NCBI RefSeq assembly: GCF_000375545.1 | Contig: NZ_AQXF01000001.1 | Coordinates: 360,893-424,892 of the forward strand | Reading direction: 5' to 3' | Origin: Kordiimonas gwangyangensis DSM 19435 = JCM 12864 | Lineage (GTDB): Bacteria > Pseudomonadota > Alphaproteobacteria > Sphingomonadales > Kordiimonadaceae | DNA: 64,000 nucleotides | Part shown: one piece after another, positions 24,540 through 33,253 of the stretch | Position numbering within the stretch: the stretch's first letter is position 1 | Layout of the letters: each line of letters starts with the position of its first letter | Position numbers and translations under genes: made by a program | Notes under the pieces: model-generated | What the model was told of the DNA's origin: nothing | Databases searched by the model: none | What the model saw: only the letters and a program-made list of their open reading frames with translations

Positions 24540-26723
24540 TTGACAAACCGCATTTCACGCAGGCAGCTCATAAAGTGGCTTATTGTCGGGTTCAGCGTGA
24601 TCTTCGCATTTGGTGTTTATGCGGGTTACCTCGCACTTGAGCGCGCCAAGGAGCGGTCCTTCACGCAGGAAACGCTTGCTGTCCGACTGGCGAAACAGTC
24701 CGTGGCGACGGCACTGCAGCTGCCCGCGAGCCACCTGCACAGCGTGGTCAATATTGAGACAAGGGTCCAGGAGATCCTGAACAGCCCTGTCCCCGATCTT
24801 GAAGAAATATCGAATGCGTTTGAGACCTTGCTGCTGCGCAACCCGGCATACGCGCAGGTCCGCTGGATTGACGAAACCGGCATGGAGATTGTGCGTGTGG
24901 ACCAACCGGTTCGCAGCGAAATTTCCTTCGTACCGGCAGACAAACTTCAAGACAAAAGACACCGCCCCTATACCCAGAAGGGGCTGCAGTTGAAGGCACG
25001 GCAGCTGTATGTATCGCCCATGGACCTCAACTTTGAGAATGGCGCCGTGCAAACCCCTTACATGCCTGTGGTGCGCATGGCCCTGCGCGCATTCGACCGG
25101 GCGGGCAACCCGAAGGGTATTTTTGTCCTCAACATCGCCACGGCGGCCAGGTTGCAGCGCCTCGACACCTTCTCTGATCTCCATAAGCTGATGCTGCTTG
25201 ACCAGAACGGCTACTGGCTCAAATCGCCTGACGCCGAGGATGAGTGGGGCTTCATGTTCGGCAAAACCACCACCATGGGTACCCGCTACCCGGAGATGTG
25301 GCAGAAAATGAACGAGGCCCCCATGGGCAGCGCGGAGACATCCTCCGGCAGCTGGCACTGGGAGACCATCACCATATCGGAAGACCGGCTTGACGTGGTT
25401 GAAGCACCCAAATTTATCATGGTGTCACACATGCCTGCGGCCGCCGTCGCCGCGCGGAACATGAACGCGGTCACACCGATCATCATGGTGGTGGCAGCCA
25501 TTGCACTGCTATACGCCTTCGCAGCATACCGGCTGCTGCGCGAGATGGCCAATCGGCGGTACGCCGAACAGCAGGCCATCATCGCCAATAATGCCAAAAG
25601 CAGCTTCCTCGCGACCATGAGCCATGAAATCAGGACACCGATGACAGGCATCCTCGGCTTCGCTGACATGCTGCTTGAAGATGACCTTTCGGACGTCAGC
25701 CAGCAGAAGGTAGCGAAAATCAAAAGCGCAGCGCAGGCGCTTTTGCGCATCCTCAATGATATCCTCGATATCTCCAAACTGGATGCCGGCAAGTTCGAGA
25801 TCGAGACCCTGCCCTTCCGCCCCGCTATGCTGGCAAACGATGTGGTACAGCTTTTTTACCAGACCTGTCCGGCTGAAAAGAAAGACCGCCTGCAAATCAC
25901 CGCCAAGGTGGCGGGTGACTTCCCCGAAGTCGTGAAAGCGGACCACACCCGCCTCAGGCAAGTGCTGGTGAACCTGATGGGTAATGCGGTGAAGTTTTCC
26001 GAGCGCGGCTCCGTCACCCTGATGTGCGACCATGACGCTGCCAAACGTGAACTGGTGTTCGAGGTGATTGATACCGGCATCGGCATGAACGCAGACATGC
26101 TCGACCGCCTGTTCCGGGAGTTTGAGCAGGCAGACGCGTCCACCAGCCGCAAATACCACGGCACCGGGCTTGGCCTCGCTATTTGCAAAAAACTAGTGGA
26201 GCGGCTTGGCGGTCAAATCAGTGCGCGCAGTGAACCGGGGCTTGGCAGCGCCTTCACCTTCACCATGCCTTACGAACCAGCCACCAAGGCCGACCTGCCG
26301 ACTAGTGACGAGCAAGAGGGTAATGCCGCCAACAGCCAGCGCGCGCTTTCGATCCTCGTGGCGGAGGACAACCAGATCAACCAGATGATCATCAAGAACC
26401 TGCTTACAAAAATGGGCCATACTGTCACCGTTGCGGAAAGCGGTGTTGAGGCTGTGCGGCTGATGCGCGAACAACCTGGCTTTGACCTGATCCTGATGGA
26501 TGTGCGCATGCCAGAGATGAGCGGCCCTGAAGCCACCGAGAAAATCCGCGCCATGCCGGGGACCGCTGGGGCGATCCCCATTATTGCACTAACAGCCGAC
26601 GTGATGGCTGAAAACCGCGCCACCTATTTTGCCGCTGGCATGAATGACTGTGTTGGCAAACCCATCAACGCGGCTGAGCTTGCCAACGCCATCAACAAGG
26701 CCGCCTGCGCCGTCGCCGACTAG
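24540..26723 (+). CDS. Hybrid sensor histidine kinase/response regulator
   Basis: A 727-residue protein with a TTG start after AGAGAG. It has one membrane helix (about 13-33), a large periplasmic Cache-like sensor (about 35-300), a second helix (about 305-330), HisKA with His362 in [16 protein letters not shown], HATPase with [15 protein letters not shown] and [18 protein letters not shown], and a C-terminal receiver (about 603-720) with phospho-acceptor Asp654 in [10 protein letters not shown]. With no histidine phosphotransfer gene or regulator beside it, the output pathway is unknown. It is a single-gene transcript. Confidence 0.9.
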   Translation: MTNRISRRQLIKWLIVGFSVIFAFGVYAGYLALERAKERSFTQETLAVRLAKQSVATALQLPASHLHSVVNIETRVQEILNSPVPDLEEISNAFETLLLRNPAYAQVRWIDETGMEIVRVDQPVRSEISFVPADKLQDKRHRPYTQKGLQLKARQLYVSPMDLNFENGAVQTPYMPVVRMALRAFDRAGNPKGIFVLNIATAARLQRLDTFSDLHKLMLLDQNGYWLKSPDAEDEWGFMFGKTTTMGTRYPEMWQKMNEAPMGSAETSSGSWHWETITISEDRLDVVEAPKFIMVSHMPAAAVAARNMNAVTPIIMVVAAIALLYAFAAYRLLREMANRRYAEQQAIIANNAKSSFLATMSHEIRTPMTGILGFADMLLEDDLSDVSQQKVAKIKSAAQALLRILNDILDISKLDAGKFEIETLPFRPAMLANDVVQLFYQTCPAEKKDRLQITAKVAGDFPEVVKADHTRLRQVLVNLMGNAVKFSERGSVTLMCDHDAAKRELVFEVIDTGIGMNADMLDRLFREFEQADASTSRKYHGTGLGLAICKKLVERLGGQISARSEPGLGSAFTFTMPYEPATKADLPTSDEQEGNAANSQRALSILVAEDNQINQMIIKNLLTKMGHTVTVAESGVEAVRLMREQPGFDLILMDVRMPEMSGPEATEKIRAMPGTAGAIPIIALTADVMAENRATYFAAGMNDCVGKPINAAELANAINKAACAVAD

Positions 26724-26737
26724 TCGGCCCACGCATA

Positions 26738-27190
26738 TCAAGCGTCCTTGAACACGTCGGACCAGCGGGCCTGCATCTCCTCGGCACTCAGGTGGTCCAC
26801 ATCCTGCTGCAGGAACCAGTGGTAGCCGAAGGGGTCTGCCACCATGCCGGCAAGATAGCCGTAGAACTGCTTCTCAAGCTTGCGGCTGACCTGCGCACCC
26901 GCTGCCACCGCGCGCTCCATCGCCGCGGCCGCGTCCGCCACCTCGATGGTGAACTTGACCGAACAGCCACCTACGCTCACGGGGCTTAAAGCGCCAAAGT
27001 CCGGGTATTCATCAGCGATCTGCATCAGCGTGTTGCCAATGCGGAATTCGGCGTGGCCGACCTTGCCGCTTGGCTCCACAAGGCGGAAAATCTCCTCCGC
27101 CCCGAAAGCGGCTTTATAGAAGGCCAATGCCTTGTCAGCGTCCTTGACGGTGAGGTAAGCGGCTACGATGTTTTTGCTGTCGTCACTCAT
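26738..27190 (-). CDS. VOC superfamily protein (PhnB/glyoxalase-like)
   Basis: A 150-residue protein with two beta-alpha-beta-beta-beta modules: VAAYLTVKDADKALAFYKAAFGAEE first, then VSVGGCSVKFTIEVADAAAAM, ending in DPFGYHWFLQQ. This matches the PhnB-like branch of the vicinal oxygen chelate superfamily. The metal site is probably degenerate, so the function cannot be assigned. It is divergent from a TetR gene with an 18-base perfect palindrome between them, and is the likely target of that repressor. Confidence 0.87.
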   Translation of the reverse strand: MSDDSKNIVAAYLTVKDADKALAFYKAAFGAEEIFRLVEPSGKVGHAEFRIGNTLMQIADEYPDFGALSPVSVGGCSVKFTIEVADAAAAMERAVAAGAQVSRKLEKQFYGYLAGMVADPFGYHWFLQQDVDHLSAEEMQARWSDVFKDA

Positions 27191-27226
27191 GGCTGCATCC
27201 TTTGTTGCGGCGGTGAATCATTTATG

Positions 27227-27244
27227 TTACGTTACGTAACGTAA
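27227..27244. promoter_or_regulatory. Perfect palindromic operator for the TetR-family regulator
   Basis: TTACGTTACGTAACGTAA is an 18-base perfect palindrome located between the divergent VOC gene (start at 27190) and the tetR-like gene (start at 27272). Position and symmetry suit a TetR dimer controlling both genes. Confidence 0.75.
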
Positions 27245-27271
27245 TTAATAGAAAGAGTCAACTGACGCACA

Positions 27272-27880
27272 ATGAGCAGCCCTGAGAGCACCGGAAAACC
27301 TGGGGGAACCACAAGCCGTGGCCGCCCGCGCAGTGAAGAAACCCGCCTGAAAATCATGCGGGCGACGGCGGGCCTGCTGCGCGAAAGCGGCATGCCTGCG
27401 CTGACGATTGAGGCTGTGGCGGCGCGGGCTGGTGTTGGCAAGCCCACCATCTACCGCTACTGGGCCAATGCGAACGAGCTTGCCATGGCCGCGCTGATGG
27501 AGACCGCGCCCGCCAAACCGGCGCGCGGCACGGGGGACGATGCGCTTGGCCGCGCGCGCCTTGTGCTGTACCGCATATCAGAAACCTTCTCCCACGCCAC
27601 GGGGCGCTATGTGGCCAGCATGCTGGCGGCCTCCCATGAGGACAGCGAGGTCTCGAAAGCGTTTCGCAGCCATTTCATCCGCGCACGGCGCCAAGAAGCC
27701 GGGCGCGAGCTTGAAGCCGCACAAGCGGTGGGCGACCTGCGCGCGGACGCGGACCTCACCCTCGCGCTTGATATGCTTTTTGGCGCAGTGTTTTATCAGT
27801 TGCTGATGCACCAAACGCCCATGGACACCGCCTATATGGACCGCATTTTCGATCAGATGCTGGCGGGCCTGAAGCCTTGA
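27272..27880 (+). CDS. TetR/AcrR family transcriptional regulator
   Basis: A 202-residue regulator. A flexible N-terminus (GKPGGTTSRGRPRSEETR) leads to the helix-turn-helix: LTIEAVAARAGVGKPTIYRYWANANELA (residues about 43-70). The C-terminal helical ligand domain includes LALDMLFGAVFYQLLM, as in the TetR_C group. A perfect palindrome lies 28 bases upstream of the start, so autoregulation and repression of the VOC gene are likely. The ligand is unknown. Confidence 0.92.
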   Translation: MSSPESTGKPGGTTSRGRPRSEETRLKIMRATAGLLRESGMPALTIEAVAARAGVGKPTIYRYWANANELAMAALMETAPAKPARGTGDDALGRARLVLYRISETFSHATGRYVASMLAASHEDSEVSKAFRSHFIRARRQEAGRELEAAQAVGDLRADADLTLALDMLFGAVFYQLLMHQTPMDTAYMDRIFDQMLAGLKP

Positions 27881-27939
27881 TGCCTTGCCGTCCCATCATT
27901 CCTGTTTGCTTTATTCGTGCGCTTTCCTAAGGTGCGCAC

Positions 27940-28803
27940 ATGAAAGATGCCGCTGTCAACTTCATCACCCGCTTTGCGCCAAGCCCCACCGGGCGGCTGC
28001 ACAAGGGGCATGCCTATTCCGCGCTGCTCGCAAATGCGCGGGCGCGGGCGGAAGGTGGCCAGTTCATCCTGCGCATTGAGGATATCGACACCACCCGCTG
28101 CAAGCCTGAGTTTGTGGACGGCATATATGAAGACCTCGCGTGGCTCGGCATCACATGGCCTGAGCCTGTACGGCGGCAGAGCGAACATTTCGCGGACTAT
28201 CAGGCCGCGCTTGAGGCGCTCAAGGCCAAGGGCGTCGCCTACCCCTGTTTCTGCACCCGCAAGGATATCGAGGCTGAGATCGCGGGCGCGGGGGCAGCAC
28301 CGCATGGCCCGGACGGGCCGATCTACCCCGGCATCTGCCGCGACTTGAGCGCCGATGAACGCGAAGCAAAAATTGCTGAAGGCACCCCCCACGCATGGCG
28401 GCTGGACCTTGCGGCAGCACTGGCGCTGGTCACTGGCCCGCTTGAGTGGCAGGACGAACTGAAGGGCACCATCACCGCCACGCCGGAGGAACTGGGCGAT
28501 GTGGTACTGGCGCGAAAGGACACGCCCACCAGTTATCACCTGAGTGTGGTGGTGGATGACGGCCTGCAGGGCATCACCCATATCATCCGGGGCGAAGACC
28601 TCTTTCACGCCACTCATATACATGTGGTGCTGCAGCGCTTGCTTGGCCTTGCCACGCCGGTCTATCACCACCACGGCCTGATGCTCGATGAGCATGGCCA
28701 ACGTTTTGCCAAGCGCAACAAGTCCGTCACGCTTGAAAGCCTGCGCGAAGCCGGGGAAAGCCCGGAAGCACTTAAACGCAACCTTTTGTCGCAAGGGGGC
28801 TGA
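27940..28803 (+). CDS. gluQ: Glutamyl-Q tRNA(Asp) synthetase
   Basis: A 287-residue truncated glutamyl-tRNA synthetase lacking the anticodon-binding domain. It has FITRFAPSPTGRLHKGHAYSAL (HIGH-type motif as HKGH), the zinc-site cysteines in PCFCTRKDIE with a later YPGICR, and a KMSKS-equivalent near FAKRNKSVTLESLRE. GluQ-RS glutamylates queuosine in the anticodon of tRNA-Asp. The usual length is about 290-300 residues. It starts 59 bases after the tetR-like gene. Confidence 0.92.
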   Translation: MKDAAVNFITRFAPSPTGRLHKGHAYSALLANARARAEGGQFILRIEDIDTTRCKPEFVDGIYEDLAWLGITWPEPVRRQSEHFADYQAALEALKAKGVAYPCFCTRKDIEAEIAGAGAAPHGPDGPIYPGICRDLSADEREAKIAEGTPHAWRLDLAAALALVTGPLEWQDELKGTITATPEELGDVVLARKDTPTSYHLSVVVDDGLQGITHIIRGEDLFHATHIHVVLQRLLGLATPVYHHHGLMLDEHGQRFAKRNKSVTLESLREAGESPEALKRNLLSQGG

Positions 28804-28807
28804 CAGC

Positions 28808-28833
28808 CCTTGCCGGGAGTAGCGGCAGGTTTA
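28808..28833 (+). terminator. Weak terminator-like hairpin after gluQ
   Basis: Stem CC-TGCCG/CGGCA-GG with loop GGAGTAG, then TTTAT, five bases past the gluQ stop codon. Confidence 0.35.
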
Positions 28834-28868
28834 TAGTGGGGCGCACGTAAACATATTAAGGTCACGCT

Positions 28869-29057
28869 ATGAACTTCCTCTTTTTCCTTGGCCTCCTGTT
28901 CATGCTGATCACCCTGGGCATCTTTTTTGCCGGTGTGACGGTCATGACCAAAGGCGGCGACACCAACAAAAAATACGGCAACAAGCTGATGCAGGCGCGT
29001 GTTGTATGCCAAGCGCTTGCCGTGGTCTGTTTTGTACTTTGGGCCGTATCAAGCTAG
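28869..29057 (+). CDS. HIG1-domain / twin transmembrane protein
   Basis: A 62-residue protein of two membrane helices (LFFLGLLFMLITLGIFFAG and VVCQALAVVCFVLWAV) joined by a basic loop with KYGNKLMQARVV, the conserved part of HIG1-type proteins. In alphaproteobacteria such genes commonly precede the PduO-type adenosyltransferase and the etf genes, as here. A respiratory-complex-related role is inferred from mitochondrial HIG1 proteins; direct evidence in bacteria is thin. The next gene begins ten bases after the stop codon. Confidence 0.85.
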   Translation: MNFLFFLGLLFMLITLGIFFAGVTVMTKGGDTNKKYGNKLMQARVVCQALAVVCFVLWAVSS

Positions 29058-29067
29058 AGGAGGCGGT

Positions 29068-29634
29068 GTGCCGAAACTGAGCAAGATATACACACGCGGC
29101 GGCGACAAGGGGCAAACGTCCCTGACCGGCGGCAAACGTGTACCGAAGGATGACGCCCGCGTCGCCGCCTATGGCACCGTGGACGAAGCCAATTCGGTCA
29201 TCGGTATTGCGCGGCTATATACCGAAGGTGTGGCCGACAGCATGCTCATGCGCATCCAGAACGATATGTTCGACCTTGGCGCCGACCTCTCGACCCCCGG
29301 CGACGATTTCACGCCGGGCGAGATGAGCCTGCGCATTGTGGCGGCGCAGGTGAAACGGCTCGAGGAAGAGATCGACGCCATGAACGAGGACCTGAGCCCG
29401 CTCACCAACTTCATCCTGCCGGGCGGCACACCGGCGGGCGCCTATCTTCACCATGCGCGCACCGTCACCCGCCGCGCCGAGCGCGAGGCCATCACAGCCA
29501 GCCGTGAAGTGCCCATTAACCCAGAGGCGATAAAATATTTGAATCGGCTGTCCGACCACCTATTTGTCCTCTCAAGGCACGTGAACAAGAAAGGTTCAGG
29601 TGACGTTTTGTGGGTGCCAGGGGCCAACCGGTAA
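29068..29634 (+). CDS. Cob(I)yrinic acid a,c-diamide adenosyltransferase, PduO type
   Basis: A 188-residue protein. GTG 29068 follows AGAGGAGG and begins PKLSKIYTRGGDKGQTSL, the canonical PduO start with the ATP-binding TRGGDKGQT loop. Further motifs are VAAYGTVDEANSVIGIAR, NFILPGGTPAGAYLHHARTV and a C-terminal LNRLSDHLFVLSRH. The enzyme adenosylates cobalamin for B12-dependent mutases and is trimeric. It is cotranscribed with the HIG1 gene; a 178-base gap separates it from etfB. Confidence 0.93.
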   Translation: MPKLSKIYTRGGDKGQTSLTGGKRVPKDDARVAAYGTVDEANSVIGIARLYTEGVADSMLMRIQNDMFDLGADLSTPGDDFTPGEMSLRIVAAQVKRLEEEIDAMNEDLSPLTNFILPGGTPAGAYLHHARTVTRRAEREAITASREVPINPEAIKYLNRLSDHLFVLSRHVNKKGSGDVLWVPGANR

Positions 29635-29812
29635 GACACGAGAACGCTACGGCAAAGTGGTTTTTGCTGCACTGCATTGACTCGGGTTTTTCTATGGTTT
29701 AACGCTGTGTACCCCTAATTTTCCAAGGGCTGGGGCCATTTTCACCCCGGCTTTGTCAACTGCGGTTCCCCGGGCATTTGTTGCCCTGCACAAAAATGGG
29801 AGAGAGAACCCC

Positions 29813-30559
29813 ATGAAGATCATGGTCCCCGTCAAACGGGTAGTCGATTATAACGTGAAGGTTCGCGTCAAATCGGACAATACAGGCGTTGAGCTTGCCA
29901 ACGTAAAAATGTCCATGAACCCCTTCGACGAAATTGCTGTCGAAGAAGCCATCCGCCTCAAGGAAGCAGGCAAGGCTGAAGAGATTATTGTTGTCTCCAT
30001 TGGCCCGAAAGCCGCTCAGGAAACGCTGCGCACCGGCCTCGCCATGGGTGCTGACCGCGGTATCCTCGTTGAGCATGACGGTGTCACGGAGCCGCTCGCT
30101 GTTGCGAAAATCCTCAAAGGCATCATCGCTGATGAGAACCCGGGCATCGTGCTGCTTGGTAAACAGGCAATCGACGACGACTGCAACCAGACCGGCCAGA
30201 TGCTGGCGCAGCTTCTTGGCTGGGCACAGGGCACCTTCGCCTCCAAGGTTGAGCTTGACGGCGACAGCGTGAATGTAACCCGTGAAGTTGACGGCGGCCT
30301 TGAGACTGTGAAGCTCACCATGCCTGCCATCATCACCACCGACCTGCGCCTCAACGAGCCGCGCTACGCGTCGCTGCCCAACATCATGAAGGCAAAACGC
30401 AAGCCGATCGACGAGAAGACCCCGGCAGACTACGGTGTGGACATGGCACCGCGCCTCTCCACCCTCAAGGTCGAAGAGCCGCCGAAACGCGAAGCCGGTA
30501 TAAAGGTTGAAAGCGTTGAAGAACTTGTAAGCAAGCTTAAAGCAAAGGGAGTAATCTAA
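29813..30559 (+). CDS. etfB: Electron transfer flavoprotein beta subunit
   Basis: A 248-residue EtfB. ATG 29813 follows GGGAGAGAG. It starts [19 protein letters not shown], has the signature region [24 protein letters not shown] and [17 protein letters not shown], binds AMP, and carries the C-terminal arm. With EtfA it collects electrons from acyl-CoA and other dehydrogenases and passes them to ETF-ubiquinone oxidoreductase. Its stop overlaps the etfA start (TAATG). Codons ending GTT, GCT and GGT suggest strong expression. Confidence 0.96.
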   Translation: MKIMVPVKRVVDYNVKVRVKSDNTGVELANVKMSMNPFDEIAVEEAIRLKEAGKAEEIIVVSIGPKAAQETLRTGLAMGADRGILVEHDGVTEPLAVAKILKGIIADENPGIVLLGKQAIDDDCNQTGQMLAQLLGWAQGTFASKVELDGDSVNVTREVDGGLETVKLTMPAIITTDLRLNEPRYASLPNIMKAKRKPIDEKTPADYGVDMAPRLSTLKVEEPPKREAGIKVESVEELVSKLKAKGVI

Positions 30560-31485
30560 TGACCGCTCTCGTTTTCGTAGAACATGACAATACGTCTGTA
30601 AAAGACGCAACGCTTGCGACCGTAACGGCTGCCAAGGCGTTTGGCGACGTGCATGCCCTCGTGGCGGGTTCGGGCTGCGGTGCGGCTGCTGAAGCTGCTG
30701 CCAAGATTGAAGGCGTGACCAAAGTCCTCGTAGCTGATGACGCAGCCTATGAGCATCCGCTCGCGGAAGAGCTGGCGGCTGTTGTGCTGTCGGTGGCTGG
30801 CGACTATGACGCCATCCTCGCGCCTGCGACCACGTCTGGCAAAAACTTCCTGCCGCGTGTGGCGGCTGCCCTTGATGTTGCACAGATCTCGGACATCATC
30901 GAGGTTGTCAGCACCGATACTTTCAAGCGCCCGATCTATGCCGGTAACGCCATCGCGACCGTGCAGTCTTCGGATGCCAAGAAAGTCATCACCGTGCGCG
31001 GCACCGCGTTCGACAAAGCAGCCGCTGAAGGCGGTTCGGCGTCGGTTGAAAGCATCGCTGCTGCTGGCAAGGCCGGCGTATCCTCTTATGTGGGTGCAGA
31101 GCTTTCGAAATCCGATCGTCCGGAACTGACATCCGCGAAGATCATCATCTCCGGTGGTCGCGGTATGGGCTCGGGTGAGAACTTCACCATCATTGAAGCT
31201 GTGGCTGACAAGCTTGGCGCTGCCGTTGGTGCATCGCGCGCCGCAGTGGACGCGGGCTTTGTGCCGAACGACTATCAGGTTGGCCAGACCGGCAAGATCG
31301 TGGCGCCTGAGCTTTACATCGCTGTTGGCATTTCGGGGGCTATCCAGCACCTTGCCGGCATGAAAGACAGCAAGATCATCGTTGCGATCAACAAGGATGA
31401 AGAAGCGCCGATCTTCCAGGTTGCGGACTATGGCCTTGTGGCCGACCTCTTCGAGGCAGTGCCCGCGCTTGAGAAGGCGCTCTAA
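30559..31485 (+). CDS. etfA: Electron transfer flavoprotein alpha subunit
   Basis: A 308-residue EtfA. It has an N-terminal domain ([18 protein letters not shown]) and the C-terminal FAD-binding domain with [55 protein letters not shown] and [12 protein letters not shown]. It forms the functional heterodimer with the product of the preceding gene. Its operon ends in a strong terminator, after which a beta-oxidation gene follows. Confidence 0.97.
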   Translation: MTALVFVEHDNTSVKDATLATVTAAKAFGDVHALVAGSGCGAAAEAAAKIEGVTKVLVADDAAYEHPLAEELAAVVLSVAGDYDAILAPATTSGKNFLPRVAAALDVAQISDIIEVVSTDTFKRPIYAGNAIATVQSSDAKKVITVRGTAFDKAAAEGGSASVESIAAAGKAGVSSYVGAELSKSDRPELTSAKIIISGGRGMGSGENFTIIEAVADKLGAAVGASRAAVDAGFVPNDYQVGQTGKIVAPELYIAVGISGAIQHLAGMKDSKIIVAINKDEEAPIFQVADYGLVADLFEAVPALEKAL

Positions 31486-31506
31486 GCTGAGCGACAACCA
31501 GAAATT

Positions 31507-31534
31507 AAGGGCGCTCTAGTAGCGCCCTTTTTTT
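31507..31534 (+). terminator. Intrinsic terminator of etfBA
   Basis: Stem AAGGGCGCT/AGCGCCCTT with loop CTAGT and a run of seven T, 22 bases after the etfA stop codon. Confidence 0.92.
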
Positions 31535-31603
31535 AAACGTGATAATAGGTTGAGTGACAAGGGGTGCATAAAGCCCTGAAAACAAAGCTCGAAAGAATGC
31601 AGA

Positions 31604-32479
31604 ATGGTTGAGAAGGTAGGGGTTATCGGCGCAGGCCAGATGGGCAACGGGATCGCCCACGTGAGCGCGCTTGCGGGCATGAATGTTGTGCTCTCCGATG
31701 TCAGCATGGAAAAGGTGGAAGCGGGCCTTGAGGTGATCAAGGGCAATCTTTCGCGTCAGGTTGGCAAAGGCAAGATCACCGCGGAAGAGATGGACGCAGC
31801 ACTCGCGCGCATCAAACTCGCGGACAAGCTTTCCGCCCATTCTGACTGTGACCTCGTGATCGAAGCTGCGGTAGAGAACGAGAAGATCAAAACCACGATC
31901 TTCAAGGAACTGTGCCCGCACCTGAAGCCCAGCGCGCTTGTTGCCTCAAACACCTCCTCCATCGCGATCACGCGTCTTGCGTCCACAACCGACCGGCCGG
32001 AAAAATTCATGGGTGTGCACTTCATGAACCCGGTGCCGATCATGCAACTCGTGGAACTGATCCCCGGCATTGCCACGTCTGACGACACGTTCGAGCGTTT
32101 CAAGGTCTATACCGGCAAACTGAACAAGACGACCGTGATCTCCGAGGATTTCCCGGCCTTTATCGTCAACCGTATCCTGATGCCGATGATCAACGAAGCC
32201 ATTTACACGCTTTATGAAGGTGTGGGCAGCGTTGAGGCAATCGACAGCGCCATGATGCTGGGTGCCAATCATCCGATGGGGCCGCTCACGCTCGCGGACT
32301 TTATCGGCCTTGATACCTGCCTCTCGATCATGCAGGTGCTTTATGATGGCCTCGCGGACAGCAAATACCGCCCCTGCCCGCTGCTGGTGAAATATGTGGA
32401 AGCTGGCTGGCTTGGCCGCAAGACGGGCCGCGGGTTCTATGACTACCGGACCGACGGGGAACCAGTACCGACCCGGTAA
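31604..32479 (+). CDS. 3-hydroxybutyryl-CoA dehydrogenase
   Basis: A 291-residue NAD-dependent enzyme. The Rossmann start is KVGVIGAGQMGNGIAHV; catalytic residues fall in MGVHFMNPVPIMQLVELI (His) and IVNRILMPMINEAIY (Asn); the C-terminal domain has HPMGPLTLADFIGLDTCL and KTGRGFYDY. It interconverts acetoacetyl-CoA and 3-hydroxybutyryl-CoA in short-chain fatty-acid oxidation or polyhydroxybutyrate metabolism. Its position after etfBA fits electron flow from beta-oxidation, and the PHA locus at 56-59 kb gives a second use. Confidence 0.93.
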   Translation: MVEKVGVIGAGQMGNGIAHVSALAGMNVVLSDVSMEKVEAGLEVIKGNLSRQVGKGKITAEEMDAALARIKLADKLSAHSDCDLVIEAAVENEKIKTTIFKELCPHLKPSALVASNTSSIAITRLASTTDRPEKFMGVHFMNPVPIMQLVELIPGIATSDDTFERFKVYTGKLNKTTVISEDFPAFIVNRILMPMINEAIYTLYEGVGSVEAIDSAMMLGANHPMGPLTLADFIGLDTCLSIMQVLYDGLADSKYRPCPLLVKYVEAGWLGRKTGRGFYDYRTDGEPVPTR

Positions 32480-32501
32480 GCCGGACAACTCAAGACAGCT
32501 G

Positions 32502-32530
32502 AATGCGCACCCTGAGAGGTGCGCATTTTT
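32502..32530 (+). terminator. Intrinsic terminator after 3-hydroxybutyryl-CoA dehydrogenase
   Basis: Stem AATGCGCACC/GGTGCGCATT with loop CTGAGA, then TTTTT, 22 bases after the stop codon. Confidence 0.9.
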
Positions 32531-32552
32531 GTATTAACTGCGAGCCAACACC

Positions 32553-33197
32553 ATGTACCGCCTGTATTATTACCCGGACAATGCCAGCCTCGCCCCGCAC
32601 ATCCTGTTGCGGGAAGTGGGGGCGGAGCATGAGCTTGTGCTGGTTGACCGCAAGTCAGAAGCGCAGAAATCGCCGGAATATCTGGCCCTGAACCCCGCCG
32701 GGCGAATCCCGACGCTCGTACATGGCGAGCTGGTGCTGTTTGAAAGCCCCGCCATCTGCATCTATATCGCGGAAAGCCACGCTGACAGCGGCCTGATCCC
32801 TCAGGACGGCCCTGAGCGGGCGAAATTCTTCCAGTGGATGATGTATCTGACCAATACGCTACAGGCGGAGCTGATGGTCTATTGTTACCCGGATAAACAC
32901 ACCACCGACCCATCAGGTGCCACAGCCGTGAAGGCCGCGCACGAGGCCCGGGTGACCGACATGCTGGGGCTACTGAATGAGCAGCTGGAAGGGCGGGACT
33001 ATCTGCTTGGCCACACCTTAAGTGCCTGTGATCCCTTCCTTTTCATGCTGGCGCACTGGTGCGGGCGTTTTGCACTGCCGCCACTTTCCTTCCCGCACCT
33101 TGGCGCTTTCATGCGCCGTATGGCAGCCCGCACAGCTGTGCGGAAAGTGTGCGAGGTTGAGGGCATCGACCTTTCGCCCTATGCCCTTGAGGTATAA
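32553..33197 (+). CDS. Glutathione S-transferase family protein
   Basis: A 214-residue GST-like protein. The thioredoxin domain starts MYRLYYYPDNASLAPHILL and has NPAGRIPTLVHGEL with the cis-proline, then the turn FESPAICIYIAE. The helical domain carries LSACDPFLFMLAHW. In place of the beta-class cysteine there is Ser/Asn in the active loop, so peroxidase- or conjugase-type activity is uncertain. The gene stands alone between two terminators and is therefore its own transcript. Confidence 0.88.
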   Translation: MYRLYYYPDNASLAPHILLREVGAEHELVLVDRKSEAQKSPEYLALNPAGRIPTLVHGELVLFESPAICIYIAESHADSGLIPQDGPERAKFFQWMMYLTNTLQAELMVYCYPDKHTTDPSGATAVKAAHEARVTDMLGLLNEQLEGRDYLLGHTLSACDPFLFMLAHWCGRFALPPLSFPHLGAFMRRMAARTAVRKVCEVEGIDLSPYALEV

Positions 33198-33200
33198 AGA

Positions 33201-33227
33201 AAAAGCCGCCCGAGGGTGGCGGCTTTT
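33201..33227 (+). terminator. Bidirectional terminator between converging genes
   Basis: Stem AAAAGCCGCC/GGCGGCTTTT with loop CGAGGGT. A/T runs on both sides serve the GST gene on the plus strand and the TPR lipoprotein gene on the minus strand. Confidence 0.9.
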
Positions 33228-33253
33228 GTGTGCGGGTTTTGTGCGGGCCAGTT

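Noticed and set aside
24540-26723. Start of the hybrid kinase at a later ATG
   Set aside because: The TTG at 24540 keeps the complete first membrane helix and lies after AGAGAG; a later start would remove the helix.
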